Below, piece by piece: positions 55,706 through 64,000 of a DNA stretch of 64,000 nucleotides. The notes beneath the pieces are model-generated. The model worked only from the letters and a program-made list of their open reading frames with translations, was not told the DNA's origin and did no database searches. How positions within the stretch are numbered: position 1 is the first letter of the stretch; every line of letters begins with the position of its first letter. Source of the stretch: Chara braunii (Eukaryota; Streptophyta; Charophyceae; Charales; Characeae); assembly GCA_003427395.1 (NCBI GenBank), contig BFEA01000001.1, forward strand, positions 6,430,160-6,494,159, in the 5' to 3' direction. The translations under genes and the position numbers were made by a program.

Positions 55706-56189
55706 GGTGGGACTGGGGTTGCGCCGCCCCATGGCGCTTCCCAAGTCCCGAACCCCCCTCCCCACTGGCCGCCATGGGGCCGCAAAGTCGCGCGGCCGCG
55801 CGAACATGTTGTCGGAAGATGTTGCGGCGCAGCAGCGGAAATTGACTCGCTGCGGTCAACTTCCGCGCTGCGTCAGAAATTGTGTACCGTAGTCATGGAC
55901 CCTAGTACTTCGGTTAGACTTCCCCCGGGCCGAAGCCGAGGGAAGAGCGGCGCGACAGTACGATCCTCTGGAGGACTAATCGTCCCCGTTGGACTGGACC
56001 GACGCGACTGCAATGAATCAATTAGTGGGGTACGGTCCAAACGACACTTGAAACGGACCAAGGGTCAGCGAGATATTCAAGTTTGACTGGTTGGGACCGG
56101 ACCGACACGACCGCGTAGCCCGGCCAGGAAAAGAACAGCCCTAAGTAGCCATATAGATGAGCAGCTAGGCCCAAATAATTAAAATAGGG
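55601..56189. other. Homopolymers, then GC-rich unassigned DNA
   Basis: C run, one N (55662), A run and T run at about 55650-55700. Then GC-rich DNA with two nearby CGCCCCATGG/CCATGGGGC inverted words (55724-55780). No gene supported. The left edge of the putative long LTR may lie here but I cannot place it. Confidence 0.4.
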
Positions 56190-56590
56190 TCATGTACTAT
56201 TTTTAGCTCGGGACTGACTGTTCGTTTTCCAAAGCCGGACCAGCGCCAGTCCCGTTCTAAAAATAGCACAGCCCCACACTATTTTTAGCGTGGGACTGAC
56301 TGTTCATCTATCGGGAACTGGGCCTGCGCCAGTCCCGTTCTAAAAATAGCACAGCCCCACGCTATTTTTAGCGTGGGACTGACTGTTCATCTACCGGGAA
56401 CTGGGCCTGCGCCAGTCACGTTCTAAAAATAGCACAGCCCCACGCTATTTTTAGCGTGGGACTGACTGTTCATCTACCGGGGACTGGGCCTGCGCCAGTC
56501 CCTTTCTAAAAATAGAACTGACTCTTCATATCCCGAGGTCGGGACTGCTGCTATTTTTAGCACAGGCCCGGTCTAGAGTTTGACCACATC
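56190..56590. repeat. Tandem array, about 83-88 bp unit, paired CTATTTTTAG motifs
   Basis: About four units, the last ones degraded. Each unit holds CTATTTTTAG near one end and its inverse CTAAAAATAG near the other, with GGGACTGACTGTTCATCTAC and GGGCCTGCGCCAGTCCC between. About nine copies of the motif occur in under 400 bp. CTA(A/T)4TAG is the N10-type CArG / MEF2-like MADS-domain binding consensus. The array lies 80-480 bp upstream of a TATA box, as enhancer arrays do in LTR U3 regions. Confidence 0.8.
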
Positions 56591-56660
56591 CCCGACCATA
56601 GGACTGCAGCACAGCCCCACAGGCCCGGTCTAGAGTTTGACCACAGCCCCGATCACTTGG

Positions 56661-56686
56661 CCTCTCCATTATAAAAGAGAGGCCAC
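56661..56686 (+). promoter_or_regulatory. TATA box inside an 8 bp inverted repeat
   Basis: ATTATAAAAG is flanked by GGCCTCTC on the left and GAGAGGCC on the right, a perfect inverted pair. With the upstream motif array this is the best core-promoter candidate in the right third of the window. Confidence 0.55.
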
Positions 56687-57639
56687 GTCACCCAGCAAAA
56701 CAGATCAGCATGCGTGGTATACGTGGCACGGATCAGACAGATTGAGAGCATGCCTACTTGCGAAATACAACAACGCAGGCAGAGCGGCAAGTAAGAATCT
56801 CTCACACACGGTGATGCAGAGCGATTGGCGGGGCAGCGAGGAAGGAGAAGGACGGAAGCTACTGCATTAAAGCAAGTAGAAGGAGGGACGACCAAGACAT
56901 GCAAGAAGGAGGTAAAGGGAAGGAGGGGTGCTCGGGGAAATAAGGCGGTCTCACAAGGACCATTTTGTTTTCTCCCTCGTCTCTCCCCCTATCATCTTCT
57001 TTCTGCTTCCCTGCTCGCTCTTCCTTCTTTCCTCCTTCTCACTCGGATGTGCGGGGTCTGTTTAATCCTCTGCGAGCCCATTGGCTCATAGCAAAGTTCT
57101 TATCTTCCTTTGACCACCTGCACGCACTGAGCTCAAGGGCAGCAGGTGCTGAGCACTCGGGCTTGCCGTGCTCAAGGGACACCGTATGCCCCAAACGTCG
57201 TGCCTGAAAACTGTTGAGATTGGGAACTCACTCGCGTTGTGCCTAGGACAGTTGATACTGTGCGCCCTTGCTCACCACACTTAAGGGTTGGTGCTGTGCG
57301 ATCAACTGCTCTGAGCACGAAGACCATTAAATGCTGAGTTATGCGGTGAACCCTGCCATACTTCGTTATGCCTGGGTTTGAGTCCGCCGAGGGCTACATG
57401 ATCCATATTCAACAAGCATTTGTCATAGTTTTTGGTTGCGCCGATAGGCACTCAAACAGGGCTTGATAATGAGTTGTGCCAACGAGCACTTAAGCTGGGT
57501 GATTAGCAGTGCCAATGGACACTTGAATAGAGTATGATTTGCCATGTCTTTGCATAATGATCCAACCGCGACTGTGCACACTTGAATTTAAGTGTGACAT
57601 TGCGCTCCGATCTTGGGTGCCATGAGCACATCACGTCTA
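56687..57639. other. Putative transcribed leader; degenerate repeats
   Basis: No open gene. From about 57120 the words GAGCACT..., GTGCCAA-GGCACTTGAA and GTGCGC recur irregularly and pass into the 49 bp array. Confidence 0.4.
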
Positions 57640-58990
57640 AGTACNAAGTTTGTACCACATTTGAGGCATTTGCCACTATGCGCAATCGAGTGNTGTATCT
57701 GAGGGCNATTTGAGGCATTTACCACTAAGCGCAATCNAGCGCTGTATCTGAGGGCCACATTGAGGCATTTGCCACTGTGCGCAATCGAGCACTATATCTG
57801 AGGGTCATTTGAGGCATTTGCCATTATGCGCAATCGAGCGCTGTATCTGAGGGTCATTTGAGGCATTTGCCACTATGNGCAATCGAGCGCTGTATCTGAG
57901 GGTCATTTGAGGCATTTGTCACTGTGCGCAATCGAGCGCTGTATCTGAGGGTCATTTGAGGCATTTGCCACTGTGCACAGTTGCGCACCGTATCAGAGGA
58001 TCATTCGTGCTATTAGCCACCGTGCGCAGTTGCGCACCTTATTAGACGACCATACGGGCCATTTGAGGCATTTGCCACTGTGCACAGTTGCGCACCGTAT
58101 CAGAGGATCATTCGTGCTATTAGCCACCGTGCGCAGTTGCGCACCGTATCAGAGGATCATTCGTGNTTGCGCACCGTATCAGAGGATCATTCGTGCTATT
58201 AGCCACCGTGCGCAGTTGCGCACCGTATCAGAGGATCATTCGTGCTATTAGCCACCGTGCGTAGTTGCGCACCGTATCCCAGGATCATTCGTGCTATTAG
58301 CCACCGTGCGCAACTGCGCACCGTGTCAGAGGATCATTCGTGCTATTTGCCACTGTGCACAGTTGAGCAATGTATCAGAGGACCATTCGTGCTATTAGCC
58401 ACCGTGCGCATTTGCGCACCGTATCAGAGGATCATTCGTGCTATTAGCCACCGTGCGCAGTTGCGCACCGTATCAGAGGATCATTTGTGCTATTAGCCAC
58501 CGTGCGCATTTGCACACCGTATCAGAGGATCATTCGTGCTATTAGCCACCGTGCGGAGTTGCGCACCGTATCAGAGGATCATTCGTGCTATTAGCCACCG
58601 TGCGTAGTTGCGCACAGTATCAGAGGATCATTCGTGCTATTAGCCACCGTACACAGTTGCGCACCGTATCAGTGGATCATTCATGCTATTTGCCACTGTG
58701 CGCAATTGAGCGCTGTATCAGAGGACCATTCGTGCTATTAGCCACCGTGCACAGTTGCGCATCGTATCAGAGGATCATTCGTGCTATTTGCCATTGTGCG
58801 CAGTTGAGCGCTGTATCAGAGGACCATTCGTGTTACTCGCCAATGTGCGCAGTTGCACACCATAATCAGAGGACAATTCATGCTATTTGCCACTGTGCGC
58901 AGTTGCGCACCGTATCAGAGGACCATTCGCACTATTTGCCACGATGCGTAGTTGTGCACCGTGTTAGAGGTCCATTTGTGCTATCTGCCC
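57640..58990. repeat. 49 bp tandem array, about 27 units
   Basis: Two subfamilies of one 49 bp unit: first about seven units of the GCATTTGCCACTGTGCGCAA type (57658-57975), then about twenty of the GCTATTAGCCACCGTGCGCA type. Shared frame: gccac-y-gtgcgca, then gtatc-agagg, then tcatt. Because 49 is one more than a multiple of three, translation cycles through all three frames, and most stretches are stop-free on the plus strand. Several ambiguous bases. Not CRISPR: there are no unique spacers. Confidence 0.9.
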
Positions 58991-59420
58991 GGCACACACT
59001 TGAAGGCCATATCTGAGTGCGCAGTATGCGCATCACACTTGAGGGCTATTTGGCAACTGTGTATACCGCACTTGAAGGCCATATCTGAGTGCGCAGTATG
59101 GGCATCGCACTTGAGGGCTATTTGGCAACTGTGCATACCGCACTTGAAGGCCATATCTAAGTGCGCAGTATGCGCATCGCACTTGAGGGCTATTTGGCAA
59201 CTGTACATGCCACACTTGAGGACCATATCCAAGTTGGCAACTGTGCATACCATACTTGAGGGCCATATCCGAACTGACAATCGTGCATACTGCACTTGAG
59301 AGCCATATTCGAGTTGGCAAATGTGTATACCGCATTTCCGAGTTTGCAACTGTGCGCAGTCTGCACGCTGCATTTAAGGGCAAGATCTGATTTTCCTCGC
59401 AACTGTGTGCAGCATGTGCA
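58991..59420. repeat. About 72 bp tandem array
   Basis: Units with CACTTGAGGGCTATTTGGCA, ACTGTGCATACCGC, ACTTGAAGGCCATATCTGAG, TGCGCAGTATGCGCATCG; about three good copies and two degraded ones. Shares words with the preceding 49 bp array, so probably derived from it. Confidence 0.8.
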
Positions 59421-59654
59421 CTATATCTGAGTACTATTTCTGAACAGTGTCTTGCCAATTTCGGACCCAAAATACAAGTGTCCATGTCAGCTGAATGGAT
59501 AGTAAATAGCTGATTTGGAGCTTGCACTTACTGTTTTGATAGTAATCTGGCCCTAAGCAAAGACCAAGTGTAGCATATGGTAATCCTGTTGTAAACAGTA
59601 AGCAAAAACTGATTGTCGTTTGACTGATAGATAGAGCACGTGACAAGAATATTA

Positions 59655-60300
59655 GTTTTTAAGTGCGCACCTTCGCGCCCAGACCAGATATTACGCGCCC
59701 AAGCTTAAGAGTGCGCGCCTATGCGCGCCCAAGCTTGATATTACCGTTAGAGTGCGCGCCCACGCGCGTCCAAGCTTTAGAGTGCGCGCCCATGCGCGCC
59801 CAAGCTTGATATTACCGTTAGAGTGCGCGCCCATGCGCGCCCAAGCTTGATATTACCGTTAGACTGTGCGCCCATGCGCGCCCAAGCTTGAGAATGCGCG
59901 CCCATGCGCGCCTAAGCTTGAGAGTGCGTGCCCATGCGCGCCCAAGCTTGATATTGCTTGAGAGTGCGCGCCTATGCGCGCCCAAGCTAGATATTGCTGT
60001 TGGAGTATGCGCCCGTGTGCGCCCAGGCCAGATATTGTTGTTGGAGTACACGCCCGTGTGCGCCCAGGCCAGATATTACTGTTAGAGTGAGCGCCCGTGT
60101 GTGCCCCTGGCCAAAAATAGTTATTTAAGTGCGTGCCCGTGTGCACTTGCGCTGGATATATGTCCGCCCAGGCTAGATGCTGTCATTTGAGTGCGCGCCC
60201 ATGTGCCCTTGCGCTAGATATTGTCATTTGAGTACGCGCCTATGTGCGCCCAGGCTGGGTATTGTCATTTGAGTGTGCGCCCGTGTGCGCTCGAGCCTAT
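59655..60300. repeat. GTGCGCGCCC tandem array
   Basis: Variable-period units built from AGTGCGCGCCCATGCGCGCC, CAAGCTTGATATTACCGTTA. Later units become GCCCGTGTGCGCCCAGGCCA with GATATTGTTGTTGGAGT. More than ten units. Rich in alternating purine-pyrimidine GCGCGC, which favours Z-DNA. Confidence 0.85.
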
Positions 60301-60489
60301 GATTATGATGAGATGATTTGCCTCCACGCACCCGTTGATTTATTCCTTTGCTGNTCANCATCACCTCATGCANATGATATTTTCCCTCGCACNGGGAGCA
60401 TTGGCGGTTCAGTCCCTGCACAGATGACCTGGCTTAGTCTAGCCCCAGTACATTCANCATTTGTGACTGGTCCCTGTGCATGAGATGTA

Positions 60490-60870
60490 TCACTGATCAG
60501 TTGCTGTTCAGCCGGGCCCCTTCAGGCGGGTCCACTTTTCGAGATTGAGTTGCTGATTCAGNCGGGCCCCTTCAGGTGGGTCCACTTCTCGAGATTGTTG
60601 CAGTTTTCAGCCAGGCCCCTTCAGGCNGGCCCTTTNTTCTGTTGCAGTTTTCAGCCAGGCCCCTTCAGGCGGGCCCTTTCTTCTGAGATAGNTTCTGCTC
60701 AGCCGGGTCCATTCAGGCGGGCTCTATATTGAGTTGTTGCTCAGNCGGGCCCATTNAGGCGGGCTNTATATTGAGNTGCNGTTCAGNCGGGCCCATTCAG
60801 GCAGNCCCTATATCGAGTTGCAGTCAGGCCATTCAGACAGGCCTTTACATTGAGTTGCTGACTATTATTC
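60490..60870. repeat. About 45-50 bp tandem array
   Basis: About eight units of TTCAGCCGGGCCCATTCAGG, CGGGCTCTATATTGAGTTGC type, with many ambiguous bases. AGGCGGGC/GCCGGGCC words recur in each unit. Confidence 0.8.
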
Positions 60871-60879
60871 GGCCAGGTC

Positions 60880-61968
60880 TTGGAGACAGTACCCGTACTA
60901 GAGAGGGTGTGCTTTCTGTCCAAGTTGGCCCGTCATCGTGAGACTACCCCTNAGTNGGGTAGATTGATTGANAGGTTCTGTTACAGACATGTGGGACATC
61001 AGAGTTTCACTATCAGGGCCAATGAGTCCTCGACCTCGAGACACACGCTCGTGATCACCTACTCGGTGAAGGGGGCAGAGACGGGGGTGAAAGGCACCAC
61101 GTACGACAGGATTGCTGATTACATATTTCGNAGGGAGAGCTATTGGAGGNANAANTGGCTGCACNTGGTGTTTCCCCGAGTACCTTCGGCTCCTGGGNGT
61201 GTGCTCTTCGATTTTGATGGATGCAACCCCAAGCCCCTTAGTGAGTCTCGNAGCAACGACAAGAGGNGGAAGGACGACCGGATTANGANAGANATAGCCA
61301 NATCCGNGGTCCCAATCACTACATGCNTCCAGAGATCAGNGACNGACGAGTCGGACTTGGAGCCTTGCTCTNTGAGTGACGTTGATCTTGGNGATTATTT
61401 CGACTGGGACACTCATAGAGATTGAGTTTGTGGACAGTGACGGGAGCGCTGGAGACCAANGAGNGGAGACGTCGGANGNCGACATTGAGGAGGATCGCAC
61501 ATCTTCTTGCACGGTATCTTCTTGAGGGTGATTGACTCCTACATGTCAGACGACCCTGGGTCTGAGACAGTTATTGGTCCCCCAAGAGGGCAGGGTCCGG
61601 TCTCATACCTTGGAGATNGCTATAGTCATTTGGTCGGGACGGACTTTGCTATGCAGGCTTATCGAAAACCTCTTTACGGAGATCGCTTTCTCGAGGTCTC
61701 CTACATTTACTCTGGTGGGAGAGGACGTATTCAGATATTCATTAGAACTTCAGGCGACATCATTCTTGCGGAGGAGCTTTACCTCAGGAGCGTCGCAGAT
61801 AAGGAGATGGCCAGATGCATGGCCTATATCTGCAAGATTGATCCAGCAGCGCCTCTCGAGATCAGCTATGTGGTTCCAGAGTCTATAGCCACACGAGTTC
61901 TCAATGACGAGGAGTCCCAGACGGCAGCACTTACTCACGAGGGGGTACCGCTTATTATCATTGATTGA
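60880..61968 (+). pseudogene. Unknown ORF with frameshift, just upstream of the PBS
   Basis: Two open segments, 60880-61425 and 61507-61968, look like one gene broken near 61430-61500, with about 20 ambiguous bases. Recognisable stretches: FTIRANESSTSRHTLVITYS, YDRIADYIF, VLFDFDGCNPKPL, an acidic segment, then YRKPLYGDRFLEVSYIYSGG, IQIFIRTSGDIILAEELYLR and ending GVPLIIID. I recognise no domain. If the LTR interpretation is right, this ORF lies within the LTR, which is very unusual. Confidence 0.45.
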
Positions 61969-62489
61969 GGTTCCCTCTTTTCAGTCACTATGATGTATTA
62001 CAACATTATTATTTATTAGTGACTGCAGCCCTCCGATGGCTGCTCCCTACATATTTTGTGTACTACTCCTCAGTCTCGTTTCTCTGGTCATACTCTTGCA
62101 GAGTGTGGTTTTTGGTCTTTTTATTTTGTCAGTGTCAATTGCTCTATGATGCATGTTATTTTTCCTCCTTATTTTATGCAGGTTACACTCAAGGCAGCTT
62201 AAAGGACTCCTGAATGATAGAGACTGCTGACCTTGAGTCTATCCTTTATACGGGGTCAGGTGCAGGCGATAAACCCGAACGCCTCACTCTAAGTCGTATC
62301 GCCGCTGGCAGGAGGGATAACCCTGACTACTCGGCTGTATGATAAAGTGTGACTGCCTCTGAACACAACTCAATTTTCATACCTATCAAAATTCCTGCGT
62401 GACAGCCTGCCAGTCCTCCAACCCACTGAGCTCGGTCTCGGGGAAGGACATCTCACCGGACCCTTGGAGCAGTGGGGGCGCGACAGAGA
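61969..62489 (+). other. Putative end of a long LTR
   Basis: Non-coding, T-rich at first, then GGGTCAGGTGCAGGCGATAA and GGGGGCGCGACA. A CA at 62484-62485 just before the PBS would be the LTR 3' end. The 5' end is not located; if the TATA box at 56661-56686 belongs to it, the LTR exceeds 5.8 kb. Confidence 0.4.
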
Positions 62490-62508
62490 TGGCGCCGTTG
62501 TCGGGGAC
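62490..62508 (+). other. Primer-binding site, Asp-tRNA type
   Basis: TGGCGCCGTTGTCGGGGAC matches the complement of the plant tRNA-Asp(GTC) 3' end with one or two mismatches. This PBS is typical of Tat/Athila-type plant gypsy elements and marks the start of an internal region. Confidence 0.75.
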
Positions 62509-62750
62509 TCAAAAATCTTGAGTTCCTGGGAGCGGACCTTGGTCACAATATTATGTGACTAGGCAGCAATCTAGTGTATTTCGTACAAGGTGTGGCTCAG
62601 GTCAGAAAGACTTTCGGTTAGAGGAGCCCCGAGAGGAGGGGCCTCTTGCAGAAGTCTATCTGACGTGATTCAGACCTACAAGCAAGGGTTTTGAATTTGT
62701 TTTCTGGACCCTTCGCTTGAGAAGTCCATAAGTCAGAAACCAGATGATAA

Positions 62751-63141
62751 CTGAAGAGTATAATGTCATAGAAGCCCTAACTCGTGTCACCTGCGGTGGT
62801 GCTTTCCCTTATATGTTTGTCAAATGCATTACTTGTGTGAAAAATACAATGACTGTGCATGTGCTTGTCTCTAGATTCCTTGACACTGATGACTATGATA
62901 TTTGACCCTACATCGTAGAAGGGACTGATCGGGATCCGAGTTTCTTTACCAACTGGGATGTCATAGTGGAGTGTGTCAAAGCCGAGAGGGATCAATTGAG
63001 ACAACAAAGGATAGAAGCGAGTTGGAGTTTACTGCCTAGGATTTATGAGAGGATTCTTACCCTGCCAGTACCTTAAAAATTTTGTGATGGTAGGAACTGG
63101 CAGCCAATCATCAATGCAGCACTAAGGAGGCAAACCTGGTA
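62751..63141 (+). pseudogene. Decayed tandem duplicate of the next ORF
   Basis: Reads NVIEALTRVTCGGAFPYMFV, VLVSRFLDTDDYDI, a TGA at about 62904, then SWSLLPRIYERILTLPVP, a TAA, and FCDGRNWQPIINAALRRQTW to TAA 63139-63141. Aligns along its whole length with 63151-63546. It lies 240 bp after the PBS, where gag or a pre-gag ORF would be. Confidence 0.6.
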
Positions 63142-63150
63142 AGCAGTCAA

Positions 63151-63546
63151 ATGTCAGCAGTAACGAAAGCGATAGAGGCGCTGACAAGGATCACGGCTGG
63201 GGGTGCCTTCCCGTATGTCATTGAGAAGTGTATGACTTGTGAGCACGACTCAGTGATCTTGTACGTCCTTGTGGCTCGGTTTCTTGATACGGATGACTAT
63301 GATGTGATGCCATATGTATCTGCTGAGACAAGGAGAGGGATCGATTACGAGGCATGTTGGATAGTTGTTGCGGAGTATGTCCTGGATGAAAGGCTGTTGC
63401 TGAGACAACGAGGGAAGAAAGTGACGTGGAGTGTCCTGCCTACAGAGTTTGAGAGATTCCCAAGTCCGCCTGTGCCTGCCAGCTTCTGCGACCGGAAGGA
63501 CTGGGGACCAATCCTCAACGCGGTACTTAGGGACCGAGTGTGGTGA
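63151..63546 (+). CDS. Small ORF after the PBS, unknown function
   Basis: 131 residues: MSAVTKAIEALTRITAGGAF, PYVIEKCMTCEHD, VLVARFLDTDDYDVMPYVS, EYVLDERLLLRQRGKK, FCDRKDWGPILNAVLRDRVW. It is a paralogue of the decayed copy just upstream. No known domain. Position suggests a retroelement ORF ahead of or replacing canonical gag. The next ORF starts one codon after its stop. Confidence 0.55.
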   Translation: MSAVTKAIEALTRITAGGAFPYVIEKCMTCEHDSVILYVLVARFLDTDDYDVMPYVSAETRRGIDYEACWIVVAEYVLDERLLLRQRGKKVTWSVLPTEFERFPSPPVPASFCDRKDWGPILNAVLRDRVW

Positions 63547-63549
63547 GCC

Positions 63550-63885
63550 ATGCCAAGAGATGTCTACATTCCTGATAACGGAGAGAGCTTCTGCTTCGAG
63601 GTCTATCTAGATGAGCAACGAGCGACTGTCATCGGGGCCGTGAGAGGATGCGACACTAGGCTAGGAAGGCGCGATGAGATTGGCATGGTAGAACACTACC
63701 CTGAGCTTATGCGGGCGGCTGCTTTTAGAGCAATAACGGATCAGACTAAGATTAGGCATCTGCTGGATTGCAAGAGTTCGAACGGCAGGAGAGTGATGCT
63801 ACATGCAAGGGATGAGACCATCCTATCTAGACAGCGTCCTGCGGACAGTCTGGCTAGAGGCGCTAGAAGCAGTCCAAGGCAATGA
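63550..63885 (+). CDS. Second small ORF after the PBS, unknown function
   Basis: 111 residues, MPRDVYIPDNGESFCFEVYL, DEQRATVIGAVRGCDTRLGR, IRHLLDCKSSNGRRVMLHAR, ending SSPRQ at TGA 63883-63885. The TGA overlaps the next ATG as ATGA. No domain recognised. Confidence 0.5.
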   Translation: MPRDVYIPDNGESFCFEVYLDEQRATVIGAVRGCDTRLGRRDEIGMVEHYPELMRAAAFRAITDQTKIRHLLDCKSSNGRRVMLHARDETILSRQRPADSLARGARSSPRQ

Positions 63886-64000
63886 TATTGGAATGTGAAA
63901 ACTCTACGTCAATTGTGACTGTGACCATTGGTAGAGGATGGTTAGATAAAGTAACTGAGACTGATAGCCCGTTCGAAATATTGAGACACGACGTCTGTAA
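63882..64000 (+). CDS. Third small ORF, partial at the window edge
   Basis: ATG 63882 overlaps the preceding stop (ATGA). Open to the end of the window: MILECENSTSIVTVTIGRGW, LDKVTETDSPFEILRHDV. Too short to identify. Confidence 0.4.
   Translation, partial: MILECENSTSIVTVTIGRGWLDKVTETDSPFEILRHDVC

Noticed and set aside
57640-58990. CRISPR-like direct repeats
   Set aside because: The 49 bp units are contiguous tandem copies with no unique spacers, and the context is eukaryotic.

Overview
This is eukaryotic, nuclear-type intergenic DNA built almost entirely of repeats. I found no convincing single-copy host protein gene. Evidence for a plant or green-alga lineage: a plant-style U2 snRNA-like sequence (minus strand, about 4617-4817), LTR retroelements with initiator-Met-type (TGGTATCGGAGC) and Asp-type (TGGCGCCGTTGTCGGGGAC) primer-binding sites, a chromodomain gypsy element, and abundant GA/CT microsatellites with assembly gaps. 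A charophyte such as Chara is my guess; nothing in the window proves it.

Layout. 1-6499: microsatellites, a dispersed repeat family (four partial copies), two MITE-like hairpin families, small tandem duplications and the U2-like sequence. 6500-20239: Element 1, a minus-strand Ty3/gypsy element with about 2.6 kb LTRs. 20240-21659: unassigned purine-rich DNA and homopolymers. 21660-47165: Element 3, a plus-strand relative whose 5' LTR is split by Element 2 (minus strand, 22417-35467); its 3' LTR is cut off at about 47165. 47190-49708: the integrase-chromodomain end and 3' LTR of a chromovirus. 49709-51428: unassigned. 51429-54670: 5' LTR, PBS and a possible gag start of a second member of that family. 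54671-56180: simple repeats. 56190-62485: what looks like a very long LTR, with a U3-like tandem array of CTATTTTTAG motifs, a TATA box, several kilobases of tandem arrays and a decayed ORF, ending at an Asp-tRNA-type PBS. 62510-64000: a string of small closely packed ORFs that runs off the window.

The most interesting content is the lineage formed by Elements 1, 2 and 3. Each has gag, protease, RT-RNase H, then a separately started ORF in which a PHD-like C4HC3 zinc finger precedes the integrase, then three further ORFs (A, B, C) in the position where envelope genes sit in other elements. ORF-A, ORF-B and ORF-C are recognisably homologous among three diverged copies. The ATG of ORF-B overlaps the stop of ORF-A as ATGA in all three copies, and the ATG of ORF-A overlaps the integrase stop as ATGA in two of three. 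This suggests a compact polycistronic 3' end translated by termination-reinitiation. All three copies carry lesions, but Element 2 keeps a full ORF-A and Elements 1 and 3 keep a full ORF-B, so the conserved layout can be read by comparison.
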